Positions 28,067-36,416 of a DNA stretch of 36,416 bases are shown in pieces. The stretch comes from an uncultured Neglectibacter sp. GTDB lineage: Bacteria > Bacillota > Clostridia > Oscillospirales > Acutalibacteraceae. Numbering within the stretch: position 1 is the stretch's first letter; every line of letters starts with the position of its first letter. The translations under genes were made by a program, and so were the position numbers. The stretch covers positions 1 through 36,416 of the forward strand of contig CAJFMJ010000005.1 in NCBI GenBank assembly GCA_904391645.1. The letters are read 5' to 3'. Under the pieces are notes generated by a model. It was not told the DNA's origin. It worked only from the letters and a program-made list of their open reading frames with translations, and made no database searches.

Positions 28067-28534
28067 TCAGCCTTCCTCCACTTCGAAGAGGGCCTCGGTT
28101 TCCACAGGCATATTCAGGGGCAGGGCGCTGACGCCCACCGCGGAGCGGCTGGGGGTACCCACCTCTTCGCCAAACAGCTGGATCAGCAGCTCGGTGCCGC
28201 CGTTGGCCACCTGGGGCTGGGCGTAGAAATCGGGGGCAGAGGCCACAAAGCAGGTGACTTTCACCACGTTCTTCACCTTGTCCAGGTCGCCGATCTCCCG
28301 CTTCAAAACAGCCAGCACATTGAGCATGGAGTTCTTGGCGTACTCATAGCCCTGCTCGGCGGTGACATTCACACCCAGGCAGCCGGTGATGGGCTCCCCA
28401 ATGGAGGGGCCGCAGCCAGAGATGAAGTACAGGTTGCCGCCAAACTTTTTGGCCGGGGCGTAAGAACCAGCTTTCCCGGGAGGGGTAGGCAGGCTCAGGC
28501 CCAGCTCTTGCAGACGTTCTTCGATCTTGCTCAT
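28067..28534 (-). CDS. RidA family protein (YjgF/YER057c/UK114)
   Basis: NLYFISGCGP, QGYEYAKNSMLNVLAVLKREIGDLDKVKNVVKVTCFVAS, RSAVGVSALPLNMPVETEALFEV. Confidence 0.93.
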   Translation of the reverse strand: MSKIEERLQELGLSLPTPPGKAGSYAPAKKFGGNLYFISGCGPSIGEPITGCLGVNVTAEQGYEYAKNSMLNVLAVLKREIGDLDKVKNVVKVTCFVASAPDFYAQPQVANGGTELLIQLFGEEVGTPSRSAVGVSALPLNMPVETEALFEVEEG

Positions 28535-28623
28535 GGTGATCTTCCTTTCCTTGGGTTCGAAATCTTATAGGAATAGTATACCACGACAGGGGCGTTCCCT
28601 CAATCTCTTTTTAGCCAAGGGGT

Positions 28624-28662
28624 GCAAAAAAGCCCGCTGTTTCCACAGCAGGCTTTTTCCTC
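28624..28662 (-). terminator. terminator of the HTH-cupin-ligase gene
   Basis: Minus strand AAAAAGCCTGCTGTGGAAACAGCGGGCTTTTTTG. Confidence 0.88.
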
Positions 28663-28670
28663 GAAACTGG

Positions 28671-30965
28671 TCAGCCCTTCAGCTCTACCCGGCGGATCTT
28701 GCCGGAGATGGTCTTGGGCAGGCTCTCCCGGAACTCCACAATGCGGGGGTACTTGTAGGGAGCCGTATTCTTTTTCACGTAGTTCTGGATCTCTTTCTTC
28801 AGCTCGTCGGTGCCTTCGGTGCCCTTGGTCAGCACGATGATGGCCTTGACCACCTGGCCGCGGACCGGGTCGGGGGCGCTGGTGACGGCGCATTCCAACA
28901 CGTAGGGCAGTTCCATGATGACGCTCTCGATCTCGAAAGGCCCGATGCGGTAGCCGGAGGATTTGATCACGTCGTCGGTGCGGCCCACATACCAGAAGTA
29001 GCCGTCCTCATCCTTCCAGGCGGTGTCACCGGTGTGGTAGACCCCTTCGTCCCAGGCTTCCTTGGTCTTTTCCTCGTCCCGATAATAACCCATGAACAGG
29101 CCGCAGGGGGTACCCTTTGTTGTGCGCACCACGATCTCGCCGGTTTCACCCACAGGGGCAGGGGTGCCGTCGGGCAGGATGATATCCACGTCGTACAAGG
29201 GGCTGGGCACGCCCATGGAGCCGGTCTTGGGCACAGTGCCCACGGGGTTGTACACCGTGAGGGTGGTTTCGGTCTGGCCGAAGCCTTCCATCAGGGACAG
29301 GCCGGTGGCCCGCTTCCACTGTTCATACACCTCGGGGTTCAGGGCCTCGCCGGCAGTGGTGGAGTACTCAATGGAGGACAGGTCATATTTGGAGAGGTCC
29401 TCCTTGATGAAGAACCGGTACATGGTGGGCGGCGCGCAGAAGGTGGTGATGTGGTACTTCTGGAACATGGGCAGGATGTCGTGGGCGTCGAACTTGTCAA
29501 AATCGTAGGTGAAGATGGCTGCCTCGTTCATCCACTGGCCGTAGTACTTGCCCCACAAGGCCTTGCCCCAGCCGGTATCGGAGATGGTGAAGTGCAGCCC
29601 TTCGGGGTTCACGTTGTGCCAATACTTGGCAGTGATGTAGTGGCCCAGGGCGTACTTGTAGTTGTGCTCGGCAATCTTGGGATAGCCGGTGGTGCCGGAG
29701 GTGAAGAACATCAGCATGGGGTCGCTGCCGCAGGGGGCATCGGGCTTGCGCTCATAGGTGTCGGGGAACGCTTCCACTTCCTTGTCGAAGTCGTGCCAGC
29801 CCAGGCGGTTTTTGCCCACCATGATCTTCACTTCCACACTGGGGCAGTTCTGGGCGGCCTTTTCGGCCTCGTCGGCCACCTGGCCGTCAGCGGTGCACAG
29901 GATGGCTTTCACTCCCGCCGCTTTAAAGCGGTAGTCGAAGTCGTGTTCCATCAGCAGGTTGGTGGCGGGGATGATGATGGCGCCCATTTTATGCAGGGCG
30001 GTGATGACCAGCCAGAACTGGTAGTGGCGCTTCAAGACCACCATCACCCGGTCGCCCCGCTTGATGCCCAGGCTCTCCAGGTAGTTGGCCGTCTGGGAGG
30101 ACAGCCGGCTGATATCCGAGAAGGTGAAGCGGCGCTCGGTCTTGTTGCTGGACACATGGAGCATGGCAAGCTTGTCAGGGGATTTCTCCGCCAGCTTGTC
30201 CACAATGTCAAAGGCAAAGTTGAACTTCTCCTCGTTTGTAAACTGGATGCCGTTCAAGATGCCGTTTTCGTCCAGGGTGGTCTTCACAAAGGGGGAGGAA
30301 ACCGTTTCCCGCTCCTGGCGGGCCAGCTTCTGGTCGATGAGCTTCTGGAAGCGGTCCTGTTCCGGGGCAAACTCCTCGCTGCCCTTGAGCACAATGGCGT
30401 AGATCTGGCACTCTTCCCCGCCGGTGGCGATCATGCCGTGGGGGGTGGCAGAGTTGTAGTAGATGGAATCCCCTGCGTGGAGGGTTTCAATGTGGCTGCC
30501 CACCTGCATTTTCATGGTGCCCTTGATGACGATGTCAAACTCCTGGCCCGCGTGGGTGGAGAGCTTGATGGCCACGTTCTGCTGACTCTCCTCATAGGGC
30601 ATGGTGACAAAGAAAGGCTCGGCGGTCTTGTTTTTAAACAAGGGGGCCATATTCAGGTATTTAAAGCCCTGGCGCCGGGTGATGGGCAGGCCGTCGCCCC
30701 TGCGGTTGACGGTGTAGGTGGACAGGGTGGGGGAAACGCCTTTGATCAGGTCAGTGGGGTCAATGCCAAAGCGCTGGGCGCACTTATAGATGAAGGTGAA
30801 GCTGAAATCCTTCTCCCCTGCTTCGCACTGTTCATACTCCTCCCGGCTCACCCCGGTGCATTTGGCCATTTCATCCAGGGAAAGGCCGGTGATCTCCCGC
30901 ATGGTGCGGATGCGTTCCGCCACCTCGGCGAGCTGTGTTTTCAGATCTGTTTTTTCCATATCCAT
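28671..30965 (-). CDS. three-domain XRE-type HTH + cupin + AMP-dependent acyl-CoA synthetase/ligase
   Basis: N-term HTH IRTMREITGLSLDEMAKCTGVSREEYEQCEAGEKDFSFTFIYKCAQRFGI; cupin AGQEFDIVIKGTMKMQVGSHIETLHAGDSIYYNSATPHGM; AMP-binding MFFTSGTTGYPKIAEHN, GFGQTETT, YHTGDTAWKDEDGYFWYVGRTDDVIKSSGYRIGPFEIES, C-terminal KTISGKIRR lysine. Confidence 0.93.
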   Translation of the reverse strand: MDMEKTDLKTQLAEVAERIRTMREITGLSLDEMAKCTGVSREEYEQCEAGEKDFSFTFIYKCAQRFGIDPTDLIKGVSPTLSTYTVNRRGDGLPITRRQGFKYLNMAPLFKNKTAEPFFVTMPYEESQQNVAIKLSTHAGQEFDIVIKGTMKMQVGSHIETLHAGDSIYYNSATPHGMIATGGEECQIYAIVLKGSEEFAPEQDRFQKLIDQKLARQERETVSSPFVKTTLDENGILNGIQFTNEEKFNFAFDIVDKLAEKSPDKLAMLHVSSNKTERRFTFSDISRLSSQTANYLESLGIKRGDRVMVVLKRHYQFWLVITALHKMGAIIIPATNLLMEHDFDYRFKAAGVKAILCTADGQVADEAEKAAQNCPSVEVKIMVGKNRLGWHDFDKEVEAFPDTYERKPDAPCGSDPMLMFFTSGTTGYPKIAEHNYKYALGHYITAKYWHNVNPEGLHFTISDTGWGKALWGKYYGQWMNEAAIFTYDFDKFDAHDILPMFQKYHITTFCAPPTMYRFFIKEDLSKYDLSSIEYSTTAGEALNPEVYEQWKRATGLSLMEGFGQTETTLTVYNPVGTVPKTGSMGVPSPLYDVDIILPDGTPAPVGETGEIVVRTTKGTPCGLFMGYYRDEEKTKEAWDEGVYHTGDTAWKDEDGYFWYVGRTDDVIKSSGYRIGPFEIESVIMELPYVLECAVTSAPDPVRGQVVKAIIVLTKGTEGTDELKKEIQNYVKKNTAPYKYPRIVEFRESLPKTISGKIRRVELKG

Positions 30966-31025
30966 GTTGTTTTCCCCTTTCCGCGCAAAACGCGCCTATT
31001 GGATCGGTGCTGGCCTTTGAACGCA

Positions 31026-31330
31026 AACAAAAAGCCCGCCTCAAAGAAATCTCCTTGAGACGGACTTAAAAATCCGCGGTACCACTCAACTTGCGCTTTC
31101 GCGCCACCTCATCGGGCTCCAGCAAGCCCTATGCACTAACGCAGCATACACGGGAAGCGCCTACTCTCCAGCAACACTGGGTTTGGGGCCTCCGGCTCAG
31201 AAGGGATGGGTCCTGGGGCGCCTTCCACCGGCTCGCAGCCACCGCCGGCTCTCTGCAGGAAGGACAGCTGGACCGTCTTCGTCGCAGCCTTTCTTCAGCT
31301 TTGAAAAAAGCTTTTTCAGTTGTGGTTCTT
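31026..31330 (-). promoter_or_regulatory. T-box riboswitch leader (tRNA-sensing), probably proline type
   Basis: Minus strand T-box core GAGTGGTACCGCGG; Stem-I apical motifs CAGAGAGCCGGCGGTGGCTGCGAGCCGG; specifier context GGA-CCC-ATCCC; terminator stem AAGTCCGTCTCAA/TTGAGGCGGGCTT then TTTTTG, ending ~60 nt before the ligase ATG. Confidence 0.9.
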
Positions 31331-31334
31331 AAAC

Positions 31335-31363
31335 AGAGTACACCTATTTTCAAAAAGTGTCAA
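31335..31363 (-). promoter_or_regulatory. sigma70-like promoter of the T-box leader
   Basis: Minus strand TTGACA (31363-31358)-N17-TACTCT (31340-31335). Confidence 0.8.
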
Positions 31364-31421
31364 GTGTTTTTTGAATTTTTCTGGATGGCCTCTTGCAAAA
31401 TAGCCTTCCCGGGGGCCCGGT

Positions 31422-31928
31422 TCACTGGGCCAGGGACACCATCCTCTTTGCCCACTCCCCGGCTTTCCGGAGGTCTTCCCCATCGGGATGGCTCAAAGCC
31501 CGGTCAAAGTTTTCCAGGCTGGCCTGGAGCTGGGCATCCCCCGGACGCTCTTTCAGAAGATTTTCGTACCGCTGCCGCACTGCCTGGGGCATTTTCCCCT
31601 GGCAGTAAAAAGCGCCCAGCAGCTGGTTGCTGGGGTCCACCGCCTCTTTCACCCGCTGGGACAGGGTGTCGTAATACACTTGCGAGCCCCCAAACCCTGC
31701 CGTGCCAAAATAGGCCAGCTTCTTCCCCTTCAGGGACTGGAGGTACTCCGTGATCCCCTGGTGACACATCCCTTTGTCCGTCCAGGAACCCACCAGGTAC
31801 AGGTCCGCTTCCACCGGTTTGGGGCCTCCCAACCAAACCACCTCCTGGCCGTCCAGCGCTTTTCCCATGGCCTCTGCCACCGCCTGGGTGTTCCCGGTCA
31901 TGCTTTGGTACACAATGGCAATTTTCAT
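31422..31928 (-). CDS. flavodoxin family protein (possibly BilS-like)
   Basis: MKIAIVYQSMTGNTQAVAEAM (FMN phosphate loop TGNT), GSWTDKGMCHQGITEYLQSLKGKKLAYFGTAGFGGSQVY...FYCQGKMPQAVRQRYE. Confidence 0.85.
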   Translation of the reverse strand: MKIAIVYQSMTGNTQAVAEAMGKALDGQEVVWLGGPKPVEADLYLVGSWTDKGMCHQGITEYLQSLKGKKLAYFGTAGFGGSQVYYDTLSQRVKEAVDPSNQLLGAFYCQGKMPQAVRQRYENLLKERPGDAQLQASLENFDRALSHPDGEDLRKAGEWAKRMVSLAQ

Positions 31929-32110
31929 ACTGTTCCCTGCCTTTCTCTCACAGGCCCGCACCTCTCTTGGTTCCTCCATCATACAAGACCTTCCCCCAAA
32001 AAGCAAGGCTTTCCCCAAAAAAGAAAAGCGCGGCGGATTCCAGCCGCAGCCGAAAGTCCTCCACACTTTTCAAGGCCAGTTTTCTGGCCGTTTTTCTGGG
32101 ATTTTCCCTT

Positions 32111-32953
32111 TTAGTTTTCCTTTTCCGGCAGGCTTTCGATGAGATCGGCGGCAGCATCCAGCCAGTCACCCTCGAACAGCTCGATGGCACCCTTGTCGCA
32201 GGCGGCGGCCAGCTTGGGTTCCATAGGCAGCTTGCCCAGCACTTTCAGGGCGTACTTGGCGGCCACTTCGTCGATGTGGCTCTCGCCGAACACGTGGATC
32301 TCCCGGCCGCAGTCGGGACATTTCACATAGCTCATGTTCTCCACCAGGCCCAGCACAGGGACGTTCATCATCTTGGCCATTTCTACGGCCTTGGACACGA
32401 TCATGCCCACCAGCTCCTGGGGAGAGGTGACGATGAGGATGCCGTCCAGCGGCAGGGACTGGAACACGGTCAGGGGGGCGTCGCCGGTCCCGGGAGGCAT
32501 ATCCACGAACATATAGTCCACATTGCCCCAGATCACGTCGGTCCAGAACTGCTTGATGGCCCCGGCAATCACAGGGCCGCGCCACACCACCGGGGAGGTT
32601 TCCTCTTCCAGCAGCAGGTTGACGCTCATCACCTTGATGCCGGTCTTGGTGGACACAGGGTAAATGCCGTTTTCATCGGAAAGGGCCCGCTGCTTCATGC
32701 CGAAGCACTTGGGAATGGAAGGGCCGGTGATATCGGCGTCCAGCACAGCCACTTCGTTCTCCCGGCGGCGCAGAGTGGTGGCAAGCAAAGAGGTGACCAG
32801 GGACTTGCCCACGCCGCCTTTGCCGCTGACCACGCCGATGACCTTCTTCACGTGGCTGAGATCGTTTGTCTTTTCCAGAAAGCTCTGGGGGTCCTGCCGG
32901 GAGGGGCAGTCCATCCCACAGCTGGAACAATCATGTGTGCAGTTTTCGCTCAT
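32111..32953 (-). CDS. Mrp/NBP35 family ATP-binding protein (Fe-S cluster carrier type)
   Basis: VIGVVSGKGGVGKSLVTSLLA deviant Walker A, DADITGPSIPK, VDMPPGTGDAPLTV, N-terminal CTHDCSSCGMDC, CPDCGREIHVFG. Confidence 0.95.
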   Translation of the reverse strand: MSENCTHDCSSCGMDCPSRQDPQSFLEKTNDLSHVKKVIGVVSGKGGVGKSLVTSLLATTLRRRENEVAVLDADITGPSIPKCFGMKQRALSDENGIYPVSTKTGIKVMSVNLLLEEETSPVVWRGPVIAGAIKQFWTDVIWGNVDYMFVDMPPGTGDAPLTVFQSLPLDGILIVTSPQELVGMIVSKAVEMAKMMNVPVLGLVENMSYVKCPDCGREIHVFGESHIDEVAAKYALKVLGKLPMEPKLAAACDKGAIELFEGDWLDAAADLIESLPEKEN

Positions 32954-33126
32954 GGTACTCGTTCTCCTTCTCGCAGTGAATTACCTTTTATTTTACCCTT
33001 TTTTCCAAAAAAGTAAAGCGGTATATGCCAAAAACCCCCGGACACAGGAAAAATTCCTCCCTTTCTGGCAAGCAGCCCGCAGCTGTGCTATACTGAGGGC
33101 AGAAAACCAAAGGAGGAGGGCTTTTT

Positions 33127-33324
33127 ATGAACCGTTGGCACAAGGCACAGTTTTTGTTTTCAGCGGTAGCCGTTGTGGGGGTAGTGGCCCTGGGAGTGGT
33201 CATTTTCTTGGGGGACCGCGCCCCCTTACAGGTTTCTGTCTGGGGTGGCGTCACTCTGGCCGGCCTGGTGGGGAATGCCGTGTGCGCCCTGCTCCGGGTG
33301 GCGGAAAGCAAAAAGAGAAAATAG
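33127..33324 (+). CDS. small two-TM membrane protein, function unknown
   Basis: Strong RBS AAAGGAGGAGG; 65 aa with two hydrophobic segments (FLFSAVAVVGVVALGVVIFL; VSVWGGVTLAGLVGNAVCALL) and a basic tail. Confidence 0.7.
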   Translation: MNRWHKAQFLFSAVAVVGVVALGVVIFLGDRAPLQVSVWGGVTLAGLVGNAVCALLRVAESKKRK

Positions 33325-33354
33325 GCAATTCCCTGCTGAAACAGGGAAGGCCCT

Positions 33355-33397
33355 AAAAAAAGGCGTCCGGAGTTTCCCGGACGCCCTTTCTCTTTTT
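33355..33397. terminator. bidirectional terminator between convergent genes
   Basis: AAAAAAAGGCGTCCGG-AGTTTC-CCGGACGCCCTTTCTCTTTTTT. Confidence 0.85.
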
Positions 33398-33406
33398 TCA
33401 AAGTTT

Positions 33407-34861
33407 TCACCGGGCGGAGCCTTCGCCCAATTCCCCTTGGGAAGGCGCCAGGGGCAGCTCAAACCAGAAGGTGCTGCCCTTCCCCAGCTGGCTGGTGACA
33501 CCGTACTGGCCGCCGTGCATTTCCAGGATGTTCCGCACAATGGACAGACCCAAACCGCTGCCCATTTGGGCCCGTTTGTGCTCTTTGTCCACCTTGTAGT
33601 AGCGCTCCCAGATGTCCTTTAACTTCTCCTGGGGGATGCCCTCCCCGGTATCCGTGACGGAGATGCGCACCTTCCCCTGTTCCACCTGTTGGGTCAAGGT
33701 GATGGTCTTGTCCTCCCCGGAATAGGTGATGGCGTTGTTCACCAGGTTGTACACCACCTGGGAGATCTTCAGCTCGTCGGCTTCCACCCACACGTCCTCC
33801 TCCCCGTGGAAGGGGAACCGGTAATCCGCCAGCTTGTCGTACCGGTGCAAAATCTGCCGGATGCTTTCCGTCAGGTTGAAGCGTGCTTTCTCCAGGGGCA
33901 GCACCCCGGCCTCCAGCTTGGACAGGTCCAGCAGGTCGTTGACCAGGTCTGTCAGCCGCTGGGCTTCGTCAATGATGATCTGCACATTTTCCGGGGTGTT
34001 CTCCCCGGGCAGGTCCCGCATCACCTCGCTGTAGCCCTTGATCATGGTCAGGGGCGTGCGCAGGTCGTGGGACACATTGGCCAGCAGGTCACGCCGCAGG
34101 CCCTCCACTTTGGAAAGCTCCCCGGCGGCGTAGTTCAGTGTGCGGGAAAGCTCCCGCACCTCCCGGGCTCCCTGCTCCTCGAACCGGATGGTGTAGTCCC
34201 CCTCAGCCAGCGCTTTGGCAGAGTTGTTGATCTCCGTCAAGGGCCGGGAGATCCGCCGGGCGATCACCAACGCCAGCAGCACCCCCAGCACCACCATGGC
34301 CACGGTGAGCACCGTCACCTGCACCAGCAGCGTTTCCCGGATGGAATCCACCGGGGTGACCACACTCTCCATGGCCACCATGCGATTGAGCCCTGTGGGG
34401 GTGCGCACCACGGACACATACAGGATCACCTCGTCCTGGGAGCCGTCTTGGTTCACAAAGGGGGACTTGGCCACCAGCAGCTTGGAGCCCCCTTGCAGGT
34501 TCACATCGTTGAACAGGGCCGCCAAAGCGCTGCGGGACTGGGAAAGGTTTTCCAGGTAGCTCTCTTTTTCGCTGGCTTTCCAGCCGGCCAGCATCCGCCC
34601 CACCTCGTCGGTGACCACAATGTTGATGCCGGTATTCAGGCAGATCTCCCGGACTTCCTCTTTCATGTCGTCGTCCTCCAGGCAGCGCACCACCGATTCC
34701 GCGGCGCCCTTTACCTCGGCGGTCTTCACCCCCCGGTAAAAGGGCTCCAGCAGCACCATTTGGAACAGCCACAGCAGGGCCCCCACCACCAGGATGAACA
34801 CCCCAAACCCCAGCAGGATCTGCCCCCAAATGCCCAGGGGCTTCCGTTGTTTTTGGGACAT
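33407..34861 (-). CDS. sensor histidine kinase with HAMP domain
   Basis: Two TM segments, RRISRPLTEINNSAKALAEGDY HAMP, NVSHDLRTPLTMIKGY H-box, NNAITYSGED N-box, DTGEGIPQE G1, GSGLGLSIV G2. Confidence 0.96.
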   Translation of the reverse strand: MSQKQRKPLGIWGQILLGFGVFILVVGALLWLFQMVLLEPFYRGVKTAEVKGAAESVVRCLEDDDMKEEVREICLNTGINIVVTDEVGRMLAGWKASEKESYLENLSQSRSALAALFNDVNLQGGSKLLVAKSPFVNQDGSQDEVILYVSVVRTPTGLNRMVAMESVVTPVDSIRETLLVQVTVLTVAMVVLGVLLALVIARRISRPLTEINNSAKALAEGDYTIRFEEQGAREVRELSRTLNYAAGELSKVEGLRRDLLANVSHDLRTPLTMIKGYSEVMRDLPGENTPENVQIIIDEAQRLTDLVNDLLDLSKLEAGVLPLEKARFNLTESIRQILHRYDKLADYRFPFHGEEDVWVEADELKISQVVYNLVNNAITYSGEDKTITLTQQVEQGKVRISVTDTGEGIPQEKLKDIWERYYKVDKEHKRAQMGSGLGLSIVRNILEMHGGQYGVTSQLGKGSTFWFELPLAPSQGELGEGSAR

Positions 34862-34862
34862 C

Positions 34863-35546
34863 TCAATTCACCTCAAACCGGTAGCCCACCCCGCGGAGTG
34901 TAACGATAAACTTGCTGTAAGGCCCCAAGGACCGGCGCAGCAGCTTGATGTGGGTGTCCAAGGTGCGGTCGTCCCCGTAAAAGTCGTAGCCCCACACGTT
35001 GGTGATGAGCATTTCCCGGGTCAGGGCAATGTTCTTGTTCTGGGCCATATACACCAGCAGGTCGTACTCCTTGGGGGAAAGGTCCGCCCGGCTGCCATCG
35101 ATGGTGACAATCCGGGCATCCAGGTCGATGGACAGCCCCTCAAAGGCCAGCACGTTCCGGGGACGCTCCGCCCCTTGGGGCCGCACCCGGTTCATGATGG
35201 CGGTGACCCGCATCATCAGCTCCTTGGGGGAAAAGGGCTTCACCACATAGTCATCCACCCCCAGCTCAAAGCCGTGGATACGGTCGTACTCCTCCCCCCG
35301 GGCGGAAAGCATCAGCACGGGGGTCTTGCAGGTCTTGCGGATCTCCGCCACAGCGGAAAACCCATCCAGTTCCGGCATCATCACATCCATGATGATGATA
35401 TCGAAGGCGTTCGGGTATTTCCGGCAAAGCTCCACGGCCTCCATGCCGTTTTGGGCCTCGGTGACCTGGTTGCCTTCAAACTCGGCATATTTCCGGATGA
35501 GCCCCCGGATCTTCTCTTCATCGTCCACTACCAGGATTCGGTACAT
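34863..35546 (-). CDS. OmpR/PhoB-family response regulator
   Basis: MYRILVVDDEEKIRGLIRKYAEFEGN, DIIIMDVMMPELDG, VVKPFSPKEL, winged-helix LSPKEYDLLVYMAQNKNIALTREMLITNVWGYDF. Stop is 1 nt from the kinase start. Confidence 0.97.
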   Translation of the reverse strand: MYRILVVDDEEKIRGLIRKYAEFEGNQVTEAQNGMEAVELCRKYPNAFDIIIMDVMMPELDGFSAVAEIRKTCKTPVLMLSARGEEYDRIHGFELGVDDYVVKPFSPKELMMRVTAIMNRVRPQGAERPRNVLAFEGLSIDLDARIVTIDGSRADLSPKEYDLLVYMAQNKNIALTREMLITNVWGYDFYGDDRTLDTHIKLLRRSLGPYSKFIVTLRGVGYRFEVN

Positions 35547-35706
35547 GGATTCACCCCTTTTCACAGAAATGGAAATGCCCTCCGGCACGCCCCGTTCTCC
35601 AAGGCGGCCCAGGCGGCACTTATTTTTTATGCGTTCCAGTCCGTTGGAACCTGCTTTTAGTATAGCTTACCCACCAGATTTTTTCAAGCTTCGCTCCGTT
35701 TCCCTG

Positions 35707-35735
35707 TTGACTTTTCATCAAAAAGAGGGTATGAT
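35707..35735 (+). promoter_or_regulatory. sigma70-like promoter for the cytidylate-kinase-like gene
   Basis: TTGACT-N17-TATGAT. Confidence 0.7.
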
Positions 35736-35811
35736 GAACATGGAGAAAGTATCTAGTTTTATAGAATAACTCTGTAAAAATATTGGATTTTTTGGATAAG
35801 GAGGAATCAAT

Positions 35812-36416
35812 ATGTTGCCTGTCATCACCATTTCACGTCAATTCGGCAGCGGAGGCCATGAAGTGGGGGAAAAATTGGCCAAGCGCTTGGAACTCCCCTT
35901 TTATGACAAAGAGCTCATCGCCCTGGCCGCCAAAAAAAGCGGGTTCTCCGAGGAGGTATTTGCCGACGTGGATGAAAAGGCCACCAGCAGCCTCCTGTAC
36001 TCCATGGTGATGGGCAGCTATGCCTTTGGCACCCGGGTGCCCGGCATCAACGAAATGCCCATCAACGACAAGCTGTTCATCATCCAGTCGGATATCATCA
36101 AAAAGGCCGCTGCGGAAGGTCCCTGTGTCATTGTGGGCCGGTGTGCCGACTACATCCTGCGAGAGCACCCCAACTGCTTGAACGTGTTTGTCCACGCCAA
36201 TAAATCCGCCCGCATCAAGCGCATCGTGGGCCTGGGCTACTGCGATGAGAAAAAAGCGCCCGACTTTGTCACCAAGAAAGACAAACAGCGGGCCAACTAT
36301 TACAACTTCTATTCCAACAACCGTTGGGACGACCTGCAGAACTACGATTTGACCATCGACACCTCCCGCTTCTCGGTGGATCTGGCGGTGGACATGATCA
36401 TCGATGCAGCCAAATT
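35812..36416 (+). CDS. cytidylate kinase-like family protein (3' end outside window)
   Basis: RBS AAGGAGG then ATG 35812; MLPVITISRQFGSGGHEVGEKLAKRLELPFYDKELIALAAKKSG...GPCVIVGRCADYIL. Frame open to the window end; absent from the supplied ORF track because it has no stop inside the window. Confidence 0.92.
   Translation, partial: MLPVITISRQFGSGGHEVGEKLAKRLELPFYDKELIALAAKKSGFSEEVFADVDEKATSSLLYSMVMGSYAFGTRVPGINEMPINDKLFIIQSDIIKKAAAEGPCVIVGRCADYILREHPNCLNVFVHANKSARIKRIVGLGYCDEKKAPDFVTKKDKQRANYYNFYSNNRWDDLQNYDLTIDTSRFSVDLAVDMIIDAAK

Noticed and set aside
28527-31058. 843-codon plus-strand ORF
   Set aside because: Antisense to the HTH-cupin-ligase gene and its leader; no family motif.
1-36416. 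CRISPR arrays, tRNA/rRNA genes, transposases, integrases
   Set aside because: No regularly spaced repeats, no cloverleaf or rRNA motifs and no transposase or integrase domains seen; absence judged by eye only.

Overview
This 36.4 kb window looks like the chromosome of a moderately GC-rich anaerobic Firmicute, probably Oscillospiraceae/Ruminococcaceae-like (an inference from T-box use, RBS and promoter style, and gene families; no taxonomy search was possible). I support about 29 protein-coding genes, two of them cut by the window edges. The left ~28 kb reads as a carbohydrate and ester catabolism region. It holds seven serine-nucleophile hydrolases plus a NodB-type deacetylase, all without an obvious signal peptide. 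It also holds a CUT1-type ABC importer without its own ATPase, a Gfo/Idh/MocA - AGE epimerase - TIM-barrel isomerase - aldehyde dehydrogenase - serine hydrolase operon, a GH13_18 phosphorylase (sucrose-phosphorylase family) in an apparent operon with two esterases, a GH13 alpha-glucosidase and a MATE exporter. The right ~8 kb holds a RidA protein, a three-module XRE-HTH/cupin/AMP-ligase protein, a flavodoxin, an Mrp/NBP35 ATPase, a small membrane protein, a two-component system and a cytidylate-kinase-like gene. The strongest non-coding feature is a T-box leader, probably proline-type, with its own sigma70-like promoter and terminator directly upstream of the HTH-cupin-ligase gene. The most promising candidates for something undescribed are (1) tRNA-sensing control of that fused regulator/enzyme and (2) an intracellular acylated-sugar (for example acyl-sucrose) degradation system. 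No CRISPR array, rRNA, tRNA or intact mobile element was recognised.
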